A stretch of DNA of 60,000 nt, from contig CM022671.1 in NCBI GenBank assembly GCA_012295275.1, positions 9,200,858 through 9,260,857 on the forward strand, written 5' to 3'. Below are positions 25,671 to 36,763 of this stretch, in pieces (the stretch's first letter is position 1; every line of letters begins with the position of its first letter). This DNA comes from Chrysomallon squamiferum (Eukaryota; Mollusca; Gastropoda; Neomphalida; Peltospiridae). A program made the position numbers and the translations under genes. The notes beneath the pieces were generated by a model. That model worked only from the letters and a program-made list of their open reading frames with translations. It did not search any database and had not been told where the DNA came from.

Positions 25671-26099
25671 GAGACAAGACAAATTGGCTACAAGTTCTTG
25701 AAAAACAATACAAGGTTGTTTGCATTCATTTATTTTACATCAGAATGCTGCAAGCACACACACTGTACTAATTAACACAGTGTTTTTCTTCTTTGATGGA
25801 TTATCATCCTCAGGGTTTTAACAGCCTTGGGTTAATCTCAGTAGAACAACGTATTTAAAAAAATAAGCCAGTTCTAGGTTAATCCATCAAGGTTTTTTGT
25901 ATTTTGTTTTTGTTTTTACAAAGAGATTGTTGTTATACTTTTGACTGTATACAGAATGTAGTTTACAGTACTCATCTTTTGTTTTATATCTTTAATTATT
26001 AATTAATATATAATTTTATTTTCTTGGAATTTCATATAATTGCTTTTTCTTGTTGTTTTGTTTTGGTTTCTGTTGTTATTTTTTTAAAAAGAGAACTAA

Positions 26100-26760
26100 T
26101 TCTTGAAATAGTTTTCTGTTGTAACCAATTGATTTCTATTAGCAGTTTGAACTGCAGCTTTGGAAATGTGAGTTTGCTTTAACACAACCATTGTTTTGCC
26201 CTCTAACCATATTTGACACTCTTCAGTGACATTCAGATCCAAAGAGCTCCTTCAGAAACCTTATAACAGGCCAGCAATTAATAATTTCTTATTTAATACA
26301 TCAGAGAGGCATCATTAACATTTTTAGCTAACAGTATTATACAGTAAAGTATTTTTTTATTTTTTACTTTTTTTGAAGTCATTGACTATAAAATCCTCCT
26401 GGTACTTCCTTCCACAAACTATATAGGTCAACCCCATGTCATCATTGTTGTAAAAAGACCAAAAACGATCTCCAGTACTGAAGACATAAAGACATTTAAA
26501 ACAGAGTCAATAACATTGCAATCTTCTGTGTTTACATCTGACAAGTGTCATTTGTAAAACACTTTTTCAACTGGACTCCATGAAAGAGAAACAGTGTGGC
26601 TTGTAAAGACTTGAGAGTTTGTCAAGACAGAGACTAACAGAATTAGTTCAGTTTGATCTCAAGTGAGTGAAGAGCCCAGTGACTGTGTCTCCTAAAACAG
26701 ATTATATTAACACTCAGAGAAAGATGAAAGGGTTATGAAATGTTTTGACTGAATATAACT
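26100..26760. other. Moderately complex non-coding segment
   Basis: No gene is visible. The sequence is less repetitive than its surroundings, with a T-rich run only at about 26350-26375. Nothing in it is recognised. Confidence 0.4.
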
Positions 26761-27730
26761 GCATTTGGCAACTTTAGCCCACATGTTTCGTGTCTGCTTG
26801 TGAATATGTTTCATCCTGGTTAGCAATAATGTGATAAAAACAAAACAACTCAATAAAGATAATGATAATTTTAAAAAATATTTGTAATTATGCTTTTTCT
26901 TTTATCCTTTTGTAACTTACTTAATATTTAAACTTACAGAATTATTTCATGTGAATTCTGACTCAGAAAAAAAGCATAGAAAAAAAATCAACCCCTCAAC
27001 CCAACTAATAGTAAACAAATAACACATATATTAATTTTAAAAATAATTTTTTTCTGACTGTCATGGATCTATACAGATTGCTGTGGTAAATTTAAAATGC
27101 ATATCACATTGAGTAATGGGGATCATTTGACAAAAACATATCAATGTTAATTTGCAGTGACACCAGAGCACTAATAAACCAATGCTGATTACTAGCCAAG
27201 TCTATCCAGCCAATACCTGAACTGATTTGACTGCAGCTTGCTATTATTATGAAACTGGTTTTACAAATGAACATAAAAAAAACTGAGAATTTGTACAGCA
27301 AAAGTCAAAGATGACTGAATTCTGAAGTTAGAGGTTAATAAGGTTTATCTGTTAACAACATTAGAGAAGAAATCCTCTAATTCCACTTCAAGGCCTACAG
27401 TTATTAATAATAAAAAATAATAATAAAAAATAAAAATAAAAAACCCAGATATCTATATTTATGTCCATATCTGTCTATCTAACTATCGATCCACACACAA
27501 ACATCTTTAGAATAAAAATGACAAAAAATATGTTAAATAAAAATTGATAAAATCTGTTATAAATAATAATTATGAAAGAAATGTTTTTAATTTTATTTTT
27601 GGTTCATCCATTTCTTCTTTTTTGGGTGATTTCATTATTTCACAAAACAAAATTAGGTTCTTTTTCCAATCAATATGAAAGACAATATTTTACATTTTAT
27701 TACTTGAAGTTTTTCCTTTATTTTCAAAAG

Positions 27731-27780
27731 GAACAACAACAACAACAAAAAAACACAACATCAACAAAAAAACAACAACT
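27731..27780. repeat. (CAA)n / A-run compound repeat
   Basis: Four CAA units lead into A7, then further CAACA and A7 pieces. The Gln/Lys tail of the open frame at 27572-27784 comes from this repeat. Confidence 0.85.
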
Positions 27781-28581
27781 TTAGTATTGTCTCACAGTGA
27801 AATCAATGATTTTTGTTCTCTTCAAACCTGCAGTTTTCCTCAATTTAGTTTAAAGCAATGAAGAAAAATAAAACTTGCAAATTCACAACTGCAAATATAC
27901 ATTTTTCATATTACATTTTCACTCAACTTAGAAATTGTATTAAACACTTAATAGACCTTCTTCGAACCAAAATTCAAAAAAAAAAAAAAATTAAAAGCTA
28001 CTGAATGAAACAAATTCCATTATGATTCAGCTGGCGTACCCTAGAGAAACATTTCTAAATTCTTCTCTTTATCACGCATGGACAAATCATTCAAATTTAA
28101 TTCCCACAAAACAATGAACAATCATTCCCACTATTACATTTCAGAAACAATAAAACAGTAGACTGGAGGAAGACAAAAGCTTTCTATTCCAATATACACA
28201 TATATTTTTTTTGATTCATTAAGTTAACATGCATGGCCATGAATGGCTAATACATAATTTGTTGTTATCCTGATGATGGTTTCATCTCTTTTCAAATGTC
28301 AGTGATAATTGGAAGCCTTGCAGATGAAAGTGCGGGGTATGTTATTAACTTTGTGGTTTGGTGGAGACTTTCAGCATATCTGAAAGCAGCTAGGACTCCA
28401 TGCATGTAATGTAATGTGTACTACAGCATGACGTTTTACTGTGAATACACGTATCACATCCTGAGAAAAAGGACTGTAGCATCAGATACAAAGTACATTA
28501 TTATTATTTTTATTTTTTTTGCACTTATAATTATTCAAGGTTTTGTAACTTGAGTTGGCTGTTTTGTTCTGGAGACAATAA

Positions 28582-28601
28582 CAAAATAAAATAAAATAAA
28601 A

Positions 28602-28632
<31 letters not shown>

Positions 28633-28634
28633 AA
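28582..28634. repeat. (AAAAT)n then (AAAT)n microsatellite
   Basis: About four AAAAT units change into about nine AAAT units without a break, showing a unit-length switch inside one tract. Confidence 0.9.
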
Positions 28635-28778
28635 CCATTTATGGTTTGCTGACATGAAAGTAAATATATGTAATTACATTAATTTGGTTTTTAGTTATAT
28701 TGAAAACCATTTGTTTTGATAATGTAATAATCAACAGATGTGGTTAGATATTAAAATCAAAATTCTGAATATATGATT

Positions 28779-28811
28779 GTTGTATAAAGGTAATGCTAGA
28801 AGCAAAATAAC
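28779..28811. repeat. Short dispersed repeat, copy 1
   Basis: The segment TATAAAGGTAATGC followed by AGAAGCAAAATA matches 39852-39884 on the same strand with about three differences in 30 bases. Flanks do not obviously match. Confidence 0.5.
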
Positions 28812-29029
28812 TTTTACTAATTACTATCATTTCAATACTATCATTTCATGAGACATCAGCAAGCATTTATAAAAAAAAAACCAAAAACAGAACCAAAAAA
28901 ATATTTCAGCTTTTCTTATCTGGTTATTTGTGACTCAGTGAAATTTATTTCGTGAAATGTTTTATTCATAATATATTCACTTTTATATGAAATATAAATA
29001 TTCACATACAAAACACGAACTTCGGTGAT

Positions 29030-29465
29030 TTCAGTATTACCAGCTCTGACAACAGTATTCTGAATGTTAACATCAGCATTGATTACAACAAGAACATTGA
29101 CTAGATAGCAAAAGCATTTGTAACTATCATATTAGCATTCACAAAGTATAGTATCAAAATTCACCAGTTAAAGATGCATTCAGTGACAACTGTCATACCA
29201 GCTTCATGACAGATTTAGCAGCTGTAGCATACTAGGTCTTGACAATAACCTTTGTAAGTTTCATACTAGTTTCACCATCTGTGAAAGCATCATTCACAAA
29301 GGTGAAACCAGCTTGAGCAGCTGAGACAGCAGCATTCACAACTGACACACTAATATCCACACACTGTTGAAACAATATTTGTGAGCATTGACATCAATAT
29401 CTGCAACTGTAACATCAGCATGTGTAGTTGTTACAATCGTAACCGTATTTCAAAATGTTACACTG
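29030..29465. repeat. Degenerate short-unit array, CAGCATTCACAACTG-like
   Basis: Words of the type ACATCAGCATT, GCATTCACAA, ACCAGCTTCATGAC, CAGCAGCATTCACAACTG and ACTGTAACATCAGCAT recur about every 18-36 bases through some 430 bases. The register drifts and no single consensus holds throughout. The steady recurrence of CAGC/CATC words followed by TTCAC or ACAACTG distinguishes it from its AT-rich surroundings. I read it as an old short-unit tandem array. Confidence 0.5.
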
Positions 29466-31400
29466 ACATTTAAATAAATATTAAACCAAATCAACCTGTA
29501 GATGTTCATAAATAGTAGAGAAAAATAACAAGCATAGCCACTTATTAAAAATAAAATACATTTTTTTAAATAACAATATTGCAATAAAAAAAAATAATAA
29601 TAATAAAAATTTCATTGTTTTTATTTTTTATTAAACGTTTTTCTTACCTGTACTTTGAAATTTCTGACAGACTTGAAATTAATAAAAGACTTACCTGAAA
29701 AAAAGAAAGAAAAATAGAATATTAATTAGTTTATTTATTTATTTACATTTTGAGATTCATATCAACAAGAAGTCCATCTTCCATTTGAAGGTTACTTGGA
29801 CATATTTTTTACAACAAAACAACAACAAAAAACAAATGCGAAACAAATTTATTCATGCTTACCAATTAAAATAACAAAATTTTATGGCAGTACAATTATA
29901 TTTATCACAGTTTGGACATTATTTCAAATCAACTCAGTGTGCTTGAAAAACATTTCTTGTTCTAACCTTACAAAAAACCTGTTTAAAAAAATGTAACTGC
30001 ATGAAATTGCTTGAATTACATGGAAGTCAAATATTTATGCTAACATTTCTTCAACATCAGATATTCATCACTTATCACCCTGCATGTTTCCTACACCAAA
30101 GAAAAATATTTACAAGGTTTAAATTGCAACATGTAAACACAGATAAGTATTCTGAAGGCTTGATGTTATTTTAATTTCACCAGATAAATTTTGTAATTTT
30201 CTTTTAATTAAGAAAGATTACCATCTAACACAATTATACACAGACGCATACCGACTGGTTTACTCATTCAAACACTCAAATTCACCAACTCATTAACTTA
30301 CTCACTTTCTCACAAACTCACTCATGACTGCACGATCATATATACTGACATAAAGTATTATTCTAATATTCAAGAATACCCTGTTTTTGTCTTTCAGAAC
30401 TGTTCTAAATTAGGTAAAAAAAAAAAAAAATTTAAGAATTTCTTTTTATTTCTTTTCTGAAATGTCTGTATTTGAGATTATTTTAAAAATTAATAATTAT
30501 GACTTGAACAACCAGTATTGTTGTATCATTTAAAGTAATACATCACATAATTTATTGTTTAAGCCTTCAATTTTATTAAAATTTAATGAAGAATATTACA
30601 ATAAAATCAAAGATGATTTAAAAAATATTTGTTACTTTTCATGGAGATTGACAAACACCCATTAACCTATTCCAAGTCTCTGCCAACATTAAATTAAGTG
30701 AATATTTTTGTGAATAAAAAATAAAAATAAAAATAAATAAATAATAGTAATAAAAATTTACAACTTGTTAATAAAATACAAATGAGAAGAGGAAATTAGA
30801 GACTGAGAATTTGTGTTATTTTGTCTTTACATTTACCACCTGATTTGAAAAGCATTTAAACAAAACTCTAAGATGAAAGGAGTTTGTATGTACAAAGAGA
30901 TCTAACAATTTCACACACCACTAACACCAGTGATATGGGACACAGTGACTGCTTGTCACAGCTATCACTTTATTTGTTCTGATGATGAAACGACCAGTTT
31001 TAATAAACACTATTCTTTTTTTAAACAGAATGCATGAAGCCATCTTTCATTCAAAAATAACTAAAATCACAGCTAAATCCAAGTAAGCTCTAGAGAATTT
31101 GATACTCCAATGCCACTTCTAACAACAGCAGTTTAGTGAAGATTTTAAAGTGGAATTCAAGGTAGACAAATGTAACACAACATTAATTTGATGACAAAGA
31201 TGGTTTTGAGGAAATGATGTCCCAGCTTGCATCATGATCAAGCAGACTAGTAACTATCATAAAACACTAATACACATCTTGAGTGATGTCTGCTTTTCAA
31301 TGAGTCATCAAATAATGGGAAATTGTTCTGTATTGTAACAATCACTTTAATTCCCAGTCTCACAAAATGTAGGGTGGTAGGTCAGTAAAGGTCTTTTAAC
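29466..31400. other. AT-rich non-coding stretch
   Basis: No gene is visible. A-rich low complexity occurs at 29535-29610, 30417-30432 and 30715-30760. A run of ACTCATTCA/CACTCAAATTCAC-type words at about 30255-30335 looks like a very short degenerate repeat. Confidence 0.55.
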
Positions 31401-31439
31401 TTCAGTTTAACTGTCAATGGGTTATTTCTCTCATGTTCT

Positions 31440-31870
31440 GCATTTCTTAATGAGTCAGCAAAATGTGTCCAACTATTAGCTAAGATTCAAGTATACAAAA
31501 CAAAGGCCTAGGTATTTTCCAAAATGCTATTGGTATGTTACAATATTTTTTTCAGAAAATGAAGTTCACTGAGAATAGGAGATGGTAACAGAACAAATTG
31601 TTAGTCATGAGGCATGTGTATTTTTCAAGATAATGTTAATATTTTAGAAGGTATTTCTGAATAGAAGCTGATAATAAGATATGAACTGATTTGTTATAGT
31701 CTAGGTTTGTGAGTATTTTCTAAGACAGTGCTTATATATTAAAAATAGTATTTACAGAGGAAAAAGGTTACTGGTGATTAGAACATAATAACAGGACAAA
31801 AACAAACTAGAACAAGTTACAATCTAGAACTCTGGATATTTTCCAAAATAATCTGAGAAGGTAATACTGA
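31440..31870. repeat. Degenerate tandem array, 95-123 bp unit
   Basis: The word TATTTTCCAAAATG or a variant (TATTTTTCAAGATAATG, TATTTTCTAAGACAGTG, TATTTTCCAAAATAATC) occurs at 31513, 31619, 31714 and 31837, spacings of 106, 95 and 123. It is preceded each time by a CTAGGT or CTGG-like word and followed by an A-rich GAATAGAAG or GAGGAAAAAGG block and a GGTTACTGGTGA-like block. Copies are strongly diverged. Confidence 0.6.
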
Positions 31871-32157
31871 TAGGACAAGAAAACATTGCTAAAAATATGT
31901 TCAAGTTTCACATAAAAACAAAACTTCAACATTACAAAGATTTTATTTTTGGTATTGCAGAACACCATAAATATTTTTATGTACCAAGGAACCTTCAAAC
32001 TATTTAAATTGATAAACATATATTTTAAAATATGAATAAATTTGTTTCTATATATTTATTGAAGGGTTATGTGCAACCCTATGATTCGGTATATTCTGGC
32101 TGAAAATTTATGTAAATAAATATTAAATAAAAATCATTATAAAAGAATCATTTTAAG

Positions 32158-32330
32158 CTCTATTTGAAAAAAAAAAAAAAATAAAATAAAATCTTTTTGC
32201 TGTCTTTTCTAACATCTGAAACCAGAAGGAAAAAAAAAAGAAAAAAAGTAAAAATAGGAAACCCATCAAAAAAGCTCAGAATTCCAATGGTTATTTTTTT
32301 GGAAATATAGATTTTTTTTTTACCAAAATA
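32158..32330. repeat. A-rich low-complexity tract
   Basis: A runs separated by single G, T or C bases, at 32167-32190 and 32230-32255, ending in T9 near 32312. The overlapping minus-strand Phe-rich frame is a composition artefact. Confidence 0.8.
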
Positions 32331-32635
32331 TTTCAGTCTGGCTGACAATTAACACTGTCTTTCAAATGTAATAAAATCTGCAGGTAATGTAGCTAAGTTT
32401 AACTTTGTGAGGTAATAAACCCAGTCCTGTTACCAACATAGATGTTAATCATGAAGCTGAAGACAAACATGTCTAGTTAGGGTAACTGATTTGTTTAGCG
32501 TTTAACAGAGTAAACGTCTACAAATCAAGGTGTGGTTGTTTTTTAGAGTTAAAACAATTGTTGTAGGTAATTTAGTGAAGATTAACAACTTCTTGGAAGG
32601 TATAGAACATTTGGCTCCCTTTCTCTGTGTGTGTA

Positions 32636-32656
32636 AGTGTGTGTGTGTGTGTGTGT
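32636..32656. repeat. (TG)n microsatellite
   Basis: About ten TG units, with a second (TG)8 tract near 32745-32760. Confidence 0.9.
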
Positions 32657-33088
32657 AATATATATTCCCGAAAGAACCATGTTTAAATTTACTTTTTATG
32701 TGCATGCTGATAAATGAATAGAAATGTAAGTATTTATGAGTATAATGTGTGTGTGTGTGTTTTTATTAAAAAAAAACATATTAAATTATCAGACTGGTAC
32801 ATTCATATTCCTTCTTTTAGGACATTTGCTTTTATTTAAATCAATACTCTAAACAAAAATAAAAAATACAGTAAATAATGCCATGTGACTCTTGCAGTAG
32901 AGCTGTCATTTGACAAACATGATCTTTTATCAATACACCCCACAAACCCCCAGGGTATATAATGCCCTACCAAGTTCTGTCTATTAAATGTGTAATTATT
33001 TTAGTGTCTGCTCTACTTAGGTGATTATAACTTCTAATGTCTGAAGTTTAAACTGGGGTACCCAGGCACCAAACTGAGGTACATGTCA

Positions 33089-33114
33089 TGTAACAGACCA
33101 GAGATTCTGTTACA
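33089..33114. repeat. Perfect 9-bp inverted repeat with 8-base loop
   Basis: TGTAACAGA at 33089-33097 is the reverse complement of TCTGTTACA at 33106-33114. The loop is eight bases. It lies in a more complex, slightly G+C-richer patch (33030-33150) that also has GGGGTACCCAGG. No following T run suggests a terminator, and a role is unknown. Confidence 0.7.
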
Positions 33115-33272
33115 ACTCGATGCTCTGTTAAAGGTACAGGAGAGGTCAAAATGTAGTGGAAACTGAAAGTACTTGTAGTTAAATTTCCTTTATACAAACA
33201 TCTATCATATATCAGAAACATCAATAAATAAGGCTGTGTTCTATTTATAAAATAATAATAATAATTAAATAA

Positions 33273-33274
<2 letters not shown>

Positions 33275-33308
<34 letters not shown>
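33275..33308. repeat. A34 homopolymer
   Basis: Thirty-four A in a row, preceded by (AAT)n and AAAT words and followed by a further A-rich 60 bases. It is the longest A run on this strand. It could be a retroposon tail, but no recognisable body lies upstream. Confidence 0.9.
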
Positions 33309-33310
<2 letters not shown>

Positions 33311-33625
33311 AATTGAAAAATTAGTAAATAAAAATAAAGAAAAAAGGTGATTTAGAAAAAAAAATAAAAAAAAATAAAAAAATGTCTTTCTTTGTCAACA
33401 AGGAAGAGAAACCTGTCACTGTATTTACTTTGTATCTGTGACCACTGGGATCATCAGTGATTTGTATGCTAAAAACTCTATCAGCTGACACAGATCTTTA
33501 TTAAAAAAACAACAGTAAAAATACTTTTTTTATAAATAGCAATCAATATGCACTATTATATTATAAAAGAAGGAAATTAAAGCCTGTAATAATAATAGAA
33601 AGGAAATATTAAAGAATTTACAAAT

Positions 33626-33671
33626 ATACATACATACATACATACATACACACACATATATATATATATAA
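33626..33671. repeat. (TACA)n-(AC)n-(AT)n compound microsatellite
   Basis: About six TACA units pass into ACACACAC and then about eight AT units. Confidence 0.9.
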
Positions 33672-34639
33672 AATCTCCAAACTCCCAACAAAATAACAAT
33701 AAATGGAAATCTTCTGGAATCTATAAATAATCTCTTATTTTTTCCTTCTTCATTTTTTTAAAAAAAATGTTTTTAAATTATTTTAGTTTATGTGTTTTTT
33801 TTTTTAGCTTAATAAAAGGATATTCTCTAGAGGAAGAAGTAAACTGGTGTAAAAGCAAATGTCAGACATCAAGACAGGCTTGAAGTTTTATCTAGGAAGA
33901 CAACATCAACTGTCTGTGTTTGAGGAACAATTTGTCATGACAAATGAGAACTCTGCAAAATAGACAAGTTGAGATTTCATTTTGCTCTTGTAGATAATAC
34001 ATTACTTTGAACTGTGTAACCCTTTTATCAAGCACATTTTTCCTTTTTCTTTTTAAAAATAATAATAATTAAAAATAGAAAATCACATAATTAATATTCT
34101 TCTTTGTCTGCTTCAACAAAATGTCTTTGCTAATTGCTACAACAAAATATAAAGTAAAAAAAGCATTAGAAATTGTATTTTATAGCTACACTTTTCTCTC
34201 AACACATGGTCTATGTGTGTGATGTACGTGTGTGTCTGAGTACATGCACCTGTTATTTTATGTTTGTATGTTTCTTTGTATGAACAGTTTACATTATTGT
34301 CTTAAATAAATACAACACACAAACAAAACCCCCCAAAACTAACAAAGAAAAGAACAAAACAACAAAGAACAAATTCAAACAAACAAAACAACACTGTTAT
34401 GATATACAGTAAACAGTTTGAAAAACCAGTATGATTTTAAAGCTCTGAAATCTTTACATACTACAGAGGACTGTCAGAGGTAAAATATAAAATACATGGA
34501 ACAGAAACCTCAATAAATAATTTAAAAAACAACTGGCAGTCAAAATATGAACATGGCCATTTTAAATATGTAAACATTCTCTTCTAAGTGCTGTTTGTCT
34601 TGCGAGGCAGAAAAAAAGAAGAAAAAACCTCCCTAAAAA

Positions 34640-35120
34640 CTTTGTATGACATTCAAGAAATAAATGGTGTGATTAAATGACAGCCAAGATGGATGAAAAT
34701 TAAACAAGCTGAGCACAAGGTTTTGACTTGTGCGAGTTTGAAGAACGTCATCGCTGAACGGAAATGGAGTGTGCTCTCACAATGTGGTGGAAATAGAGGC
34801 TCTCCATATGGACAGATTGGGTAGCATTTCCAAATGGCCATTGACCTTAGCAAAGCAAATGAATACCTTAATTAAAACCGTACAAGAAATCATGGCCAAC
34901 ACTTCATGGATTGCTGTGAAAGTAGCAACAATTAACGTGACAAATTGGAAAGAGATATTTGTTCCGTGGATGCCTTTATGAGAATGATGATTCTGAGCTG
35001 GTTGTACAACAAATCAGAGTGGTGTTGTGAAAAAAACACACAGATGTGACATAAGGATGTCAAGTGGTCACTCACCACTTGACTCAGATAACTACCTGGA
35101 TATAACTAGCCAAACAACAC
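34640..35120. other. Complex non-coding segment, candidate conserved element
   Basis: About 480 bases with balanced composition, no simple repeat and no homopolymer longer than about six except one A6 near 35030. It contains TGACCTTAG, ATTAAATGACAG, CTTAATTAAAAC and CAATTAACGTGACAAATTGG words, of the kind bound by nuclear receptors and homeodomain proteins. Open frames of 66 and 70 codons overlap on opposite strands (34653-34853 and 34769-34981). The plus frame has mixed composition, but neither shows a known domain or clear splice sites. I favour conserved regulatory DNA over an exon, on sequence complexity alone. Confidence 0.4.
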
Positions 35121-35230
35121 AGGCATGGAGAGAATCTTTGTCAATCATTTTGGATGAAAATTTAAAACACTTTTATAATTAAATGTCCATCATCTGAAAT
35201 AGATGACACTCAATGGAAAATGAATTTGGA

Positions 35231-35231
35231 A

Positions 35232-35265
<34 letters not shown>

Positions 35266-35266
35266 G
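35231..35266. repeat. (AT)n-(GTAT)n compound microsatellite
   Basis: About eleven AT units then three to four GTAT units, with TGTGTGTG and GTATGTACATACATACACAT nearby up to 35340. Confidence 0.9.
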
Positions 35267-35940
35267 CATGTGTGATGAATGTATGTGTGTGTGTGTGTAC
35301 ATAAGTATATATGTATGTACATACATACACATACACATTATTTTTAAGAATTTCTACTTATTCATTTTTTACATTATAAATTTCTATTAATTTTATTTTC
35401 TCCCTTGTCTTATATATCAATTTTATATTTATGAGCTAATATAAATGATAATAACTTTCATTTTAAAACAAAAATGTAAAGTAAGCTAACACATAAAATA
35501 TTTTTGACATGCAAAATCAGTTACAGAAAATTAATCTATGTTTTTTGTGGTGTTGTTAAAATACATTCTGATCTTGTTTTATGAAATCATTATATCCATG
35601 TTTGTTCACATGTAAATTGTACAATAAAATAATTACTTATAATATCAGAAAACAGCAAATACATTTTTACACATTAATAAAATTTTCAGATTTCCAAAGT
35701 ACATAATGATAATTTCCATTCAAAATCGCAATATATTACCCACTGATTATCATTCTTTGTAATTCATCATGTAAATCACCATTGTTGAAAGACAAAGTTA
35801 ATTTAACGACAGAAATGTTCTGTATATGTCCAGCTGTGAGTTTTAGTTTCTAATTCAATCAAATTATTCCCACATGCTGGTAGATGATGTGAACAGATCT
35901 GCCAGAGATCAATATTCTACATATCTATCAGTGATAACAA

Positions 35941-36015
35941 CCCACAAAGGATCACTTTCAGTTTTCCATCAGTTACATTTGCAGGATATCAAGCCTCTTT
36001 TTACCAAAAATGACT
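35941..36015. repeat. Putative dispersed repeat, copy B
   Basis: Shares four ordered blocks (CCACAAAGGATCA, TTTCAGTTTT, TCAAGCCTCTTT, AAAAATGAC) with 8056-8143 on the same strand. It ends immediately before the 14-bp inverted repeat at 36018-36067, which copy A lacks. Confidence 0.6.
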
Positions 36016-36017
36016 AA

Positions 36018-36067
36018 AACAAGGGAGATAAAAGGTTCCCCTGTGTTTGGTAATTATCTCCCTTGTT
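36018..36067. repeat. Perfect 14-bp inverted repeat, MITE-like hairpin
   Basis: AACAAGGGAGATAA at 36018-36031 is exactly reverse-complementary to TTATCTCCCTTGTT at 36054-36067, with a 22-base spacer. From memory, AAGGGAGATAA-type words are very common in mollusc genomes, often at ends of short non-autonomous repeats. If so this is a minimal element or the remnant of one. No target-site duplication is evident. The inverted repeat is seen directly, while the mobile-element reading is inference. Confidence 0.65.
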
Positions 36068-36631
36068 CACAAGTATGGGTCGTTCCTGAAATGACCCTCT
36101 TGTTGATGAATGGTTATCTGATAAGATGTACAACCAAATAAAATCAGAGTGATGGGAATTACATTATTCACTGTATAGTAAATGTTAGTCTATGGCTATG
36201 GCAAAGCTTAAATAGGGCAGACATCATCATTCTGCTTTGGAATTACAGCAATGGAGATGTTAACAGTACAATTTGTCAGCCACTTTGTATATCCAAGTTT
36301 AAGAATATTTTATTATCAGTACTGAGTAAAACATTTGGTATTTTTTGGCAACCAGAACATTTTTCCCATTAGTAGTGTGCGATCTTTTAGATATATATGT
36401 ACCCAGATAGTAAGGTCACAGACACTACATAGAAAGAGAAATGACTCATAGTCTCATAGTCTCATTTTTTGGAAAAAATTTATATCAATTTCTTCTCTAT
36501 GTTTCTTTTGTTTTATATGGATACTGATCAATCTGTGAGTCTTTCTTATCTACCATATCTCTCACACATAACCTAATAAAAATACTTTTCAAATTAGTTT
36601 CAACATTATTGTTTGCAATAATTGTTAGGCT

Positions 36632-36661
36632 CACACCCACCCCCACCCACCCACCCACCCA

Positions 36662-36711
<50 letters not shown>

Positions 36712-36763
36712 CTCTCTCTCTCTCTCTCTCTCTCTGCTCTCTCTCTGTGCTCTCTCTCTTGCC
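36632..36763. repeat. Compound (CACC)n-(CA)22-(CT)n tract
   Basis: Three motif types abut. CACCC repeats at 36632-36668 hold seven C runs of three or more, mostly one base apart. (CA)n follows at about 36666-36709 and (CT)n at about 36708-36760 with a few TG interruptions. On the minus strand the first part reads as GGGTGGGTGGG, a good G-quadruplex pattern. The second can form Z-DNA and the third an intramolecular triplex. Four overlapping open frames here encode only His/Thr, Ser/Leu, Val/Cys or Arg/Glu repeats. Confidence 0.95.

Noticed and set aside
34769-34981. 70-codon open frame with mixed composition
   Set aside because: No known family, no clear splice sites, and an overlapping opposite-strand frame of similar length. 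It is kept only as part of a complex segment.
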